This document shows, piece by piece, positions 11,240 through 23,600 of a stretch of 64,000 nt of DNA. The notes under the pieces are model-generated. The model did not search any database. It was not told the origin of the DNA and saw only the letters and a program-made list of their open reading frames with translations. Position numbers and translations under genes: made by a program. Source of the stretch: Pollenia angustigena (taxonomy: Eukaryota > Arthropoda > Insecta > Diptera > Polleniidae); the NCBI GenBank assembly GCA_930367215.1, contig OV884058.1, positions 194,946,208-195,010,207 of the forward strand, given 5' to 3'. How positions within the stretch are numbered: the stretch's first letter is position 1; every line of letters begins with the position of its first letter.

Positions 11240-11693
11240 ATAATTAGTAAGAAAGTATAGTCGGTCAAGCCCGACCATATGATACCCTACACCACAGTAT
11301 TTGAAAACACATCATGCTTATGTGTCCATATAAATATGGATCTATCTCTGTTTATAAATTTCATTAAAATCGGTTTTATAGTTTCTGAGAGGCAGAAATT
11401 GCCGCCTATCTTCCCTCGTGGACGATTCGGCCCATTTTCAATAGGCTTGGTCCTTGTGCTAATAAGAACCTATGTCCTAAATTTTATCAAACTATCTCCA
11501 AAATTGCGACCTGTACTTTGCGCACAAGGTTACATGGACAGCCAGCCAGCCGGATGGACATCGTTAGATCGACTCAGATAGTGATTCTAAGTCGATCGGT
11601 ATACTAAAATATGTGTCCTAGACCCATCAGCACAAATGCATAATACCCTCTCCACTATTGTGGTGTGGATATAATAAACAACCACCGTCAAAA
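11240..11693 (+). repeat. Dispersed fly-type repeat segment
   Basis: It carries a GTCGGTCAAGCCCGACCATA inverted motif, a GGACAGCCAGCCAGCCGGATGGACAT tract and the ending AATACCCTCTCCACTATTGTGG. Phrases of this kind are common in repeats of muscoid flies. The final 200 bp recur at 47897-48097. Confidence 0.5.
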
Positions 11694-12980
11694 GTGGTAC
11701 ATATAATAAAAATAAAATAGTACTAAAAACTAAGTAACCGCTGTATACATACGAGTCCCTGCAGTGGTATAACATATAAGGATTCAACCGTTTTCGATTA
11801 TCAATTGGTGATTGCCGACGTATGCCATAGCTAATTTTCACCCTGCAAAAACACGGTGACGGTCGTAATGACCATAAATATAAGTATTAACACGCCCCAG
11901 GACGAACAAATTACATACTAACAAGTTGCTGGCCGTGTAATCTTAATTTAAGTAAAACTTTTTTGTTAACTCTCCTTTTGTAAATATAAACGGTCAAGCT
12001 ACTAACGGACGCATCAGTTATGAAAAGCTAAGCTTAATCCTTTAATAATGTTTACTTTAATTTGTAAATATTCCTTAAATTTTTTTAATCACTACAAGTG
12101 AAATAATAATTTTTTTTAGGGTTAAAGGTTAATATGATCCGTATGAAGCATAACTTATATTTTAAAATCCATTTAAATAAATTTACTTTAGTTTTCTTTG
12201 ACCGTATTCTTTTGCCTAAAATAAAACAAGAAACGGCCACAAATATCTTTTTTAATATATTTTGAAAGTAATTATTTTTATAATTTTTTTTTGATTACAA
12301 TTTTTTATTAATGAATTGGTAGGACACATCCGGTTCTGTTATTTAAAATTAAATTTTTGTATCTTCAAATACAAATTTTTTTTTTGTTTTTTCTAACTTT
12401 TTTTTCATATAATAATGATTTTTTCATATAATAATGAAACACTTTTACTTTAGTTTTTAAATGTTTTTCTTTATTAAGACTTCAGTTAATTTTTAACACT
12501 GAACTTTTTATTTTAATATTTATTCATTAAATTATTTTGCTATATTGCGACTGTCCGCTTTGAAACACACTACACACCAGTCCATACCACAGCACGGACC
12601 AGTATCTACTATAATTGACGAGTTTTTATTACATTGTGTTTTAGTGCTGTCACTGCCAGCGGTATCCATATTTGTGTAAGCTAACGATGAGCAGTATTTC
12701 TGTAGAGAATCTAACAACACGTCCGACTATTCCTAAGGTTTGATTTGCACTGACAATTCAAGCCAAGAAAATAATGCTAATATTTGCATTATATTTAATT
12801 CGCAACATGTTTGAATTTTAAAATTGTAATATTGCAATGCTAATAGAACTGAAAAATGTACCATTCCACTGACTTTATCACCCCCTTTATCACTTTATCA
12901 CCGTTGTATAAAATTTACATTATTAATTTATTTTGACAAGCTCACGATTTTTTACACAAACAAAATGCCTGTTGGTTTTT
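11694..12980. other. Unassigned AT-rich stretch
   Basis: No gene is recognised. The phrase GCGACTGTCCGCTTTG (12547) recurs at 43622, so a short dispersed repeat is present. Confidence 0.4.
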
Positions 12981-15900
12981 TTATTGTAGTTTTGTTGTAG
13001 AGTTGCATGTTCTTTTATATACATATATACTTTGGGTAATAATATTTGGTAGCGCGTACTGTTTTTTTTTTAATATAATACAAGTCCGTTGTGTATTAGT
13101 GCAATTTTATTATTTTTTGTTGTGTGGGCTCGCCGAAAGATAACTTGAGAATTATTCAACTTTAATTTCACCGCGTATTGTAGTTTTGTTGTCGAGTTGC
13201 ATATACTTTTATAAATATACTTTGGGTAATTATATTTGGTAGCGCGTACTGTTGTATTTTTTAATATAATACAAGTCCGTTGTGTATTAGTGCAATTTTA
13301 TTATTTTTTGTTGTGTGGGCTCGCCGAAAGATAACTTGAGAATTATTCAACTTTAATTTCACCGCGTATTGTAGTTTTGTTGTCGAGTTGCATATACTTT
13401 TATAAATATACTTTGGGTAATAATATTTGGTAGCGCGTACTGTTTTTTTTTTTTAATATAATACAAGTCCGTTGTGTATAAGTGCAATTTTATTATTTTT
13501 TGTTGTGTGGGCTCGCCGAAAGATAACTTGAGTATTATTCAACTTTAATTTCACCGCGTATTGTAGTTTTGTTGTCGAGTTGCATATACTTTTATAAATA
13601 TACTTTGGGTAATTATATTTGGTAGCGCGTACTGTTGTATTTTTTAATATAATACAAGTCCGTTGTGTATTAGTGCAATTTTATTATTTTTTGTTGTGTG
13701 GGCTCGCCGAAAGATAACTTGAGAATTATTCAACTTTAATTTCACCGCGTATTGTAGTTTTGTTGTCGAGTTGCATATACTTTTATAAATATACTTTGGG
13801 TAATTATATTTGGTAGCGCGTACTGTTGTATTTTTTAATATAATACAAGTCCGTTGTGTATTAGTGCAATTTTATTATTTTTTGTTGTGTGGGCTCGCCG
13901 AAAGATAACTTGAGAATTATTCAACTTTAATTTCACCGCGTATTGTAGTTTTGTTGTCGAGTTGCATATACTTTTATAAATATACTTTGGGTAATAATAT
14001 TTGGTAGCGCTTCCTTTTTTTTTTTTAATATAATACAAGTCCGTTGTGTATTAGTGCAATTTTATTATTTTTTGTTGTGTGGGCTCGCCGAAAGATAACT
14101 TGAGTATTATTCAACTTTAATTTCACCGCGTATTGTAGTTTTGTTGTCGAGTTGCATATACTTTTATAAATATACTTTGGGTAATAATATTTGGTAGCGC
14201 GTACTGTTTTTTTTTTTTTAATATAATACAAGTCCGTTGTGTATTAGTGCAATTTTATTATTTTTTGTTGTGTGGGCTCGCCGAAAGATAACTTGAGTAT
14301 TATTCAACTTTAATTTCACCGCGTATTGTAGTTTTGTTGTCGAGTTGCATATACTTTTATAAATATACTTTGGGTAATTATATTTGGTAGCGCGTACTGT
14401 TGTATTTTTTAATATAATACAAGTCCGTTGTGTATTAGTGCAATTTTATTATTTTTTGTTGTGTGGGCTCGCCGAAAGATAACTTGAGAATTATTCAACT
14501 TTAATTTCACCGCGTATTGTAGTTTTGTTGTCGAGTTGCATATACTTTTATAAATATACTTTGGGTAATAATATTTAGTAGCGCGTACTGTTTTTTTTTT
14601 TAATATAATACAAGTCCGTTGTGTATTAGTGCAATTTTATTATTTTTTGTTGTGTGGGCTCGCCGAAAGATAACTTGAGTATTATTCAACTTTAATTTCA
14701 CCGCGTATTGTAGTTTTGTTGTCGAGTTGCATATACTTTTATAAATATACTTTGGGTAATTATATTTGGTAGCGCGTACTGTTGTATTTTTTAATATAAT
14801 ACAAGTCCGTTGTGTATTAGTGCAATTTTATTATTTTTTGTTGTGTGGGCTCGCCGAAAGATAACTTGAGAATTATTCAACTTTAATTTCACCGCGTATT
14901 GTAGTTTTGTTGTCGAGTTGCATATACTTTTATAAATATACTTTGGGTAATAATATTTGGTAGCGCGTACTGTTTTTTTTTTTTATATAATACAAGTCCG
15001 TTGTGTATTAGTGCAATTTTATTATTTTTTGTTGTGTGGGCTCGCCGAAAGATAACTTGAGTATTATTCAACTTTAATTTCACCGCGTATTGTAGTTTTG
15101 TTGTCGAGTTGCATATACTTTTATAAATATACTTTGGGTAATTATATTTGGTAGCGCGTACTGTTGTATTTTTTAATATAATACAAGTCCGTTGTGTATT
15201 AGTGCAATTTTATTATTTTTTGTTGTGTGGGCTCGCCGAAAGATAACTTGAGAATTATTCAACTTTAATTTCACCGCGTATTGTAGTTTTGTTGTCGAGT
15301 TGCATATACTTTTATAAATATACTTTGGGTAATTATATTTGGTAGCGCGTACTGTTGTATTTTTTAATATAATACAAGTCCGTTGTGTATTAGTGCAATT
15401 TTATTATTTTTTGTTGTGTGGGCTCGCCGAAAGATAACTTGAGAATTATTCAACTTTAATTTCACCGCGTATTGTAGTTTTGTTGTCGAGTTGCATATAC
15501 TTTTATAAATATACTTTGGGTAATAATATTTGGTAGCGCGTACTGTTTTTTTTTTTAATATAATACAAGTCCGTTGTGTATTAGTGCAATTTTATTATTT
15601 TTTGTTGTGTGGGCTCGCCGAAAGATAACTTGAGTATTATTCAACTTTAATTTCACCGCGTATTGTAGTTTTGTTGTCGAGTTGCATATACTTTTATAAA
15701 TATACTTTGGGTAATTATATTTGGTAGCGCGTACTGTTGTATTTTTTAATATAATACAAGTCCGTTGTGTATTAGTGCAATTTTATTATTTTTTGTTGTG
15801 TGGGCTCGCCGAAAGATAACTTGAGAATTATTCTACTTTAATTTCACCGCGTATTGTAGTTTTGTTGTCGAGTTGCATATACTTTTATAAATATACTTTG

Positions 15901-17268
15901 GGTAATTATATTTGGTAGCGCGTACTGTTGTATTTTTTAATATAATACAAGTCCGTTGTGTATTAGTGCAATTTTATTATTTTTTGTTGTGTGGGCTCGC
16001 CGAAAGATAACTTGAGAATTATTCAACTTTAATTTCACCGCGTATTGTAGTTTTGTTGTCGAGTTGCATATACTTTTATAAATATACTTTGGGTAATTAT
16101 ATTTGGTAGCGCGTACTGTTGTATTTTTTAATATAATACAAGTCCGTTGTGTATTAGTGCAATTTTATTATTTTTTGTTGTGTGGGCTCGCCGAAAGATA
16201 ACTTGAGAATTATTCAACTTTAATTTCACCGCGTATTGTAGTTTTGTTGTCGAGTTGCATATACTTTTATAAATATACTTTGGGTAATTATATTTGGTAG
16301 CGCGTACTGTTGTATTTTTTAATATAATACAAGTCCGTTGTGTATTAGTGCAATTTTATTATTTTTTGTTGTGTGGGCTCGCCGAAAGATAACTTGAGAA
16401 TTATTCAACTTTAATTTCACCGCGTATTGTAGTTTTGTTGTCGAGTTGCATATACTTTTATAAATATACTTTGGGTAATAATATTTGGTAGCGCGTACTG
16501 TTTTTTTTTTAATATAATACAAGTCCGTTGTGTATTAGTGCAATTTTATTATTTTTTGTTGTGTGGGCTCGCCGAAAGATAACTTGAGTATTATTCAACT
16601 TTAATTTCACCGCGTATTGTAGTTTTGTTGTCGAGTTGCATATACTTTTATAAATATACTTTGGGTAATTATATTTGGTAGCGCGTACTGTTGTATTTTT
16701 TAATATAATACAAGTCCGTTGTGTATTAGTGCAATTTTATTATTTTTTGTTGTGTGGGCTCGCCGAAAGATAACTTGAGAATTATTCAACTTTAATTTCA
16801 CCGCGTATTGTAGTTTTGTTGTCGAGTTGCATATACTTTTATAAATATACTTTGGGTAATAATATTTGGTAGCGCGTACTGTTTTTTTTTTTTAATATAA
16901 TACAAGTCCGTTGTGTATTAGTGCAATTTTATTATTTTTTGTTGTGTGGGCTCGCCGAAAGATAACTTGAGTATTATTCAACTTTAATTTCACCGCGTAT
17001 TGTAGTTTTGTTGTCGAGTTGCATATACTTTTATAAATATACTTTGGGTAATTATATTTGGTAGCGCGTACTGTTGTATTTTTTAATATAATACAAGTCC
17101 GTTGTGTATTAGTGCAATTTTATTATTTTTTGTTGTGTGGGCTCGCCGAAAGATAACTTGAGAATTATTTAACTTTAGTTTGACCGCATATTGTAGTTTT
17201 GTTGTCGACTTTTATAAATGCATGTACTTTTATAAATAAACTTTGGGTAATTATATTTGGTAGCGCGT
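12981..17268 (+). repeat. Satellite array, about 22 monomers of about 190 bp
   Basis: The phrase ACAAGTCCGTTGTGTAT recurs every 189-192 bp from about 13080 to 17096. Monomers are almost identical and fall into two kinds: one has a pure T-run after GCGCGTACTG, the other has TTGTATTTTTT. The last monomer (17150-17268) is diverged and the array then stops at the rolling-circle-like element. A scrap of the same monomer (AATATAATACAAGTCCGTTGTGTAT) reappears at 27816-27841. Reverse-strand open stretches of about 67 codons repeat with the monomer and are not genes. Confidence 0.95.
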
Positions 17269-17639
17269 AAGTTTGTCATTCCGTGTGAAACTTTTATATC
17301 ATTCATCTCAGACCCCATAAAGTATATATATTCTGGGTCCTTGAGTAATTCTAAGTCGATTTAGCCATGTCCGACTGTCTGTCCGTCAGTCCGTCTGTTG
17401 AAAACACGCTCACTTTCGAACAACTCAAAAGAAATAAACAAACTTGGCGTCAAATTGCTTGTAGTTATCTTAAGCAGTTTGGGATTGAAATCCAGGATCA
17501 GAGCTGGGAATCAAAATGTGGAACCACCACCTAAAAAAAATTTATAATTTTATTACAAAAACTAACATAAATGGTGGAATAATGCACATAATTCTTTAAG
17601 ATTTTCCAAAAAATCGTTTTATTCGACTGAAAATCACGC

Positions 17640-20600
17640 TGTAAAATTTCTTGAAGATCCGTCCATAATTTACCGTAGGCCCCATATAAGCCCTACTCCC
17701 GGAAAACAGTATAGTACGCCTAAACCCCTAATTAACAATGCTATCATACCAAAATTTAGCTCGTCACAGTTTAATAGGACTAGAAATGACACTGCAAAGT
17801 TTCGTGAAGATTGGTTCATAACTTACCCTAGGCCCCATATAAACCCTACTTCCGGAAAAGAGTTTAGTACGCCTAAAACCGTAAAAAATAATGCTATCAT
17901 AGCAAAATTTTGTACGTCACAGTTTTATAGAACTAGAAAAAAGTCTGTGAAATTTCATGAAGATCGGTCCATAATTTAACCTAGGCCCCATATAAGCCCT
18001 ACTCCCGGAAAACAGTATAGTACACCTGAAACCCTAATTAACAATGCTATCATAAAAAATTTTGGCAAGTCACAGTTAATAGGACTAGAAATTACACTGT
18101 AAGGTTTCGTGAAGATCGGTCCTTAATTTACCCTAGGACCCATATAAACCCTACTTCCGGAAAACAATTTAGTACGCTTAAAACCGTAAAAAATAATGCT
18201 ATCATAACAAAATTTGCTACATCAAAGTTTTATAGGAGTAGAAATAAGATTGTGAAATTTCGTGAAGATCGGTCCATAATTTACTCTAGGCCGCATATAA
18301 ACCCTACTACCGGAAAACAGTTTAGTATGCATAAAACCGTAAAAAATAACGCTATCATAGCAAAATTTGGTACATCAAAGTTTTATAGGACTTTAAATAA
18401 GAATGTGAAATTTAGTGAAGATCGGTTCATAATTTACCCTAGGCCCCACATAAACCCTACTTCCGGAAAACAGTTTAGTATGCCTAAAACCGTAAAAAAT
18501 AATGCTATCACAGCAAAATTTGGTACATCAAAGTTTTATAGGACTTAAAATAAGAATGTGAAATTTAGTGAAGATCGGCTTATAATTTTCCCTAGACCCC
18601 ATTTCCGGAAAACAGTTTGGTACGCCTAAAACCGTAAAATATAAGGCTATCATAACAAAATTTGGTACATCAAAGTTTTATAGGCCCAGAAATAACACCA
18701 TGAAATATAGTGAAGATCGGTTCATAATTTGCCCTAGGCCCCACATAAACCCTACTTCCGGAAAACAGTTTAGTACGTCTGAAACCGTAAAAAATAATGC
18801 TATCACAGCAAAATTTGGTACATCAAAGTTTTATAGGACTTAAAATAAGACTGTGGAATTTAGTGAAGATCGGCTTATAATTTACCCTAGACCCCTTATA
18901 AACCCCATTTCCGGAAAACAGTTTAGTACGTCTAAAACCTTAAAAAATAATGCTATCATTGCAAAATTTAGTACATCAAAGTTTTATAAGAGAAGAAATA
19001 AGACTATGAAATTTCGTGAAGATCGGTTCATAATTTACCCTAGGCCGCATATAAACCCTACTACCGGAAAACAGTTTAGTATGCATCAAACCGTAAAAAA
19101 TAACGCTATCATAGCAAAATTTTGTACGTCACAGTTTTATAGGACTAGAGATAAGACTATGAAATATCAAATAAAATTTTGGCAAGTCACAGTTTAATAG
19201 GACTAGAAATTATACTGTAAGGGTTCGTGAAGATCGGTCATTAATTTGCCCTAGGCCCCATATAAACCCCATTTCTGGAAAACAGTTTAGTACGCCTAAA
19301 ACCTTAAAAAATAATGCTATCATTGCAAAATTTAGTACATCAAAGTTTTAGAAGAATAGAAATAAGACTGTGAAATTTCGTGAAGATCGGTCCATAATTA
19401 ACCCAAGGCAGCATATAAACCTTACTCCCGGAAAACAGTTTAGTACGCCTAAAACCGTAAAAAATAATGCTATCATAACAAAATTTAGTACGTCACAGTT
19501 TTATAGGACTAGAAACGACGCTGTGAAATTTCGTGAAGATCGTTTCATAAGCTACACTAGGCCGCATATAAACCCTACTTCCGGAAAACAGTTTAGTACG
19601 CCTAAAACCTTAAAAAATAATGCTATCATTGCAAAATTTAGTACATCAAAGTTTTAGAAGAATAGAAATAAGACTGTGAAATTTCGTGAAGATCGGTCCA
19701 TAATTAACCCTAGGCCGCATATAAACCCTACTCCCGGAAAACAGTTTAGTACGCCTAAAACCGTAAAAAATAATGCTATCATAACAAAATTTAGTACGTC
19801 ACAGTTTTATAGGACTAGAAACGACGCTGTGAAATTTCGTGAAGATCGGTCCATAAGCTACACTAGGCCGCATATAAACCCTACTTCCGGAAAACAGTTT
19901 AGTACGCCTAAAACGCTATCATAGCAAAATTTTGTACGTCACAGTTTTATAGGACTAGAGATAAGACTATGAAATATCAAATAAAATTTTGGCAAGTCAC
20001 AGTTTAATAGGACTAGAAATTATACTGTAAGGGTTCGTGAAGATCGGTCATTAATTTGCCCTAGGCCCCATATAAACCCTATTTCTGGAAAACAGTTTAG
20101 TACGCCTAAAACCTTAAAAAATAATGCTATCATTGCAAAATTTAGTACATCTAAGTTTTAGAAGAATAGAAATAAGACTGTGAAATTTCGTGAAGATCGG
20201 TCTATAATTAACCCTAGGCCGCATATAAACCCTACTCCCGGAAAACAGTTTAGTACGCGTAAAAGCGTAAAAAATAATGCTATCATAACAAAATTTAGTA
20301 TGTCAGAGTTTTATAGGACTAGAAATGACGCTGTGAAATTTCGTGAAGATCGGTCCATAAGCTACACTAGGCCGCATATAAACCCTACTTCCGGAAAACA
20401 GTTTAGTACGCCTAAAACCTTAAAAAATAATGCTATCATTGCAAAATTTAGTACATCAAAGTTTTAGAAGAATAGAAATAAGACTATGAAATTTCGTGAA
20501 GATCGGTCTATAATTAACCCTAGGCCGCATATAAACCCTACTCCCGGAAAACAGTTTAGTACGCCTAAAACCGTAAAAAATAATGCTATCAAAACAAAAT

Positions 20601-23600
20601 TTAGTACGTCACAGTTTTATAGGACTAGAAATGACGCTGTGAGATTTCGTGAAGATCGGTCTATAAGCTACACTAGGCCGCATATAAACCCTACTTCCGG
20701 AAAACGGTTTAGTACGCCTAAAACCTTAAAAAATAATGCTTTCATTGCAAAATTTAGTACATCAAAGTTTTAGAAGAATAGAAATAAGACTGTGAAATTT
20801 CGTGAAGATCGGTCTATAATTAACCTTAGGCCGCATAGAAAACCTACTCCCGGAAAACAGCTTGGTAAGCCTAAAACCGTAAAAAATAATGCTATCATAA
20901 CAAAATTTAGTACGTGACAGTTTTATAGGACTAGAAATGACGCTGTGAAATTTCGTGAAGATCGGTCCATAAGCTACACTAGGCCGCATATAAACCCTAC
21001 TTCCGGAAAACAGTTTAGTACGCCTAAAACCTTAAAAAATAATGGTATCATTGCAAAATTTAGTACATCAAAGTTTTAGAAGAATAGAAATAAGACTGTG
21101 AAATTTCGTGAAGATCGGTCTATAATTAACCCTAGGCCGCATATAAACCCTAGTCCCGGAAAACAGTTTAGTACGCCTAAAACCGTAAAAAATAATGCTA
21201 TCAAAACAAAATTTAGTACGTCACAGTTTTATAGGACTAGAAATGACGCTGTGAAATTTCGTGAAGATCGGTCCATAAGCTACACTAGGCCGCATATAAA
21301 CCCTACTTCCGGAAAACAGTTTAGTACGCCTAAAACCTTAAAAAATAATGCTATCATTGCAAAATTTAGTACATCAAAGTTTTAGAAAAATGGAAATAAG
21401 ACTGTGAAATTTCGTGAAGATCGGTCCATAATTAATCCTAGGCCGCATATAAACCCTACTCCCGGAAAACAGTTTAGTACGCCTAAAACCGTAAAAAATA
21501 ATGCTATAATAACAAAATTTAGTACGTCACAGTTTTATAGGACTAGAAACGACGCTGTGAAATTTCGTGAAGATCGGTCCATAAGCTACACTAGGCCGCA
21601 TATAAACCCTACTTCCGGAAAACAGTTTAGTACGCCTAAAACCTTAAAAAATAATGCTATCATTGCAAAATTTAGTACATCAAAGTTTTATGAGAGAAGA
21701 AATAAGAATGTGAAATTTCGTGAAGATCGGTTCATAATTTACCCTAGGCCGCATATAAACCCCATTTCCGGAAAACAGTTTGGTACGCCTAAAACCGTAA
21801 AAAATAATGCTATCAAAACAAAATTTAGTACATCAAAGTTTTATAAGAATAGAAATAAGGCTGTGAAATTTCGTGAAGATCGGTCTATAATTAACCCTAG
21901 GCCGCATATAAACCCTACTCCCGGAAAACAGTTTAGTACGCCTAAAACCGTAAAAAATAATGCTATCAAAACAAAATTTAGTACATCAAAGTTTTATAAG
22001 AATAGAATAAGGCTGTGAAATTTCGTGAAGATCGGTCTATAATTAACCCTAGGCCGCATAAAAACCCTACTCCCGGAAAACAGTTTAGTACGCCTAAAAC
22101 CGTAAAAAATAATGCTATCATAACAAAATTTAGTACGTCAGAGTTTTATAGGACTTGAAATGACGCTGTGAAATTTCGTGAAGATCGGTGTATAAGCTAC
22201 ACTAGGCCGCATATAAACCCTACTTCCGGAAAACAGTTTACTACGCCTAAAACTTTAAAAAATAATGCTATCATAACAAAATTTAGTACATCAAAGTTTT
22301 ATAAGAATAGAAATAAGGCTGTGAAATTTCGTGAAGATCGGTCTATAATTAACCCTAGGCCGCATATAAACCCTACTCCCGGAAAACAGTTTAGTACGCC
22401 TAAAACCGTAAAAAATAAGGCTATCATAAGAAAACTTGGCACGTCACAGTTTCATAGAACTAGAAATAAGACTGTAAAATTTCATGAAGATCGGTCCATA
22501 ATTAACCCTAGGCCCCATATAAGCCCTACTCCCGGAAAACAGTATAGTACGCCTAAAACCCTAATTAACAATGCTATCATAACAAATTTTGGCAAGTCAT
22601 AGTTTAGTTGGACTAGAAATTATACTGTAAGGGTTCGTGAAGATCGGTCATTAATTTACCCTAGGCCCCATATACACCCTACTTCCGGAAAGCAGTTTAG
22701 TATGCCTAAAACGGTAAAAAATAATGTTATCATAACAAAATTTTGTACATCAAAGTTTTATAGGAGTAGAAATAAGACTGTGAAATTTTGTGAAGATCGG
22801 TCCATAATTTACCCTAGGCCGCATATAAACCCTACTCCCGGAAAACAGTTTAGTACGCCTAAAACCGTAAAAAATAATGCTATCATAACAAAATTTAGTA
22901 CGTCACAGTTTAATAGGACTATAAATGACGCTGTGAAATTTCGTGAAGATCGGTCCATAAGCTACACTAGGCCGCATATAAACCCTACTTCCGGAAAACA
23001 GTTTAGTACGCCTAAAACCGCAAAAAATAATGCTATCATTGGAAAATTTAGTACATCAAAGTTTTATAAGAGAAGAAATAAGACAGTGAAATTTCGTGAA
23101 GATCGGTTCATAATTTACCCTAGGCCGCATATAAACCCTACTTTCGGAAAACAGTTTAGTACGCCTAAAACCGTAAAAAATAATGCTATCATAACAAAAT
23201 TTGGCAAGTCACAGTTTAATAGGACTAGAAATTATACTGTAAGGGTTCGTGAAGATCGGTCCATAATTTACCCTATGCCCCATATAAACCCTAGTCCCGG
23301 AAAACAGTTTACTACGCATAAAATCGTAAAAAATAATGCTATCATAACAAAATTTTTTACGTCACAGTTTTATAGGACTAGAAATGACGCTGTGAAATTT
23401 CGTGAAGATCGGTCCATAAGCTACACTAGGCCGCATATAAACCCTACTTCCGGAAAACAGTTTAGTATGCCTAAAACCGTAAAAAATAATGCTTTCATAA
23501 CAAAATTTAGTACATCAAACTGTGAAATTTCGTGAAGATCGGTCTATAATTTACCCTAGGCCGCATATAAACCCTACTCGCGGAAAAGAGTTTAGTACGC

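Larger units (their letters stand above)
8327..11693 (+). repeat. Composite repeat block, copy 1 (second copy at 45523-48097)
   Basis: From GTTTGACCTAAG at 8328 the sequence is nearly identical to 45523 onward, in the same orientation about 37.2 kb away. Homology runs through the piggyBac relic to 10636, is missing in copy 2 for about 850 bp, and resumes at about 11485-11693. The block is itself composite. It holds a 5' segment, a GAGTGACTGACTCAT-type dispersed repeat (about 8955-9264 and 10643-10760), the piggyBac, and a fly-type repeat with CCCTCTCCACTATTGTGGTG near the right end. Both copies carry piggyBac at the same site, so the block was copied as a unit. Confidence 0.85.

Noticed and set aside
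13835..16522. Repeated reverse-strand frames of about 67 codons in the 190-bp satellite
   Set aside because: They recur with each monomer, are Lys/Tyr-rich from AT content, and have no independent support.
12981..17268. CRISPR-like regular repeats
   Set aside because: Repeats are about 190 bp with no unique spacers. This is a eukaryotic satellite.
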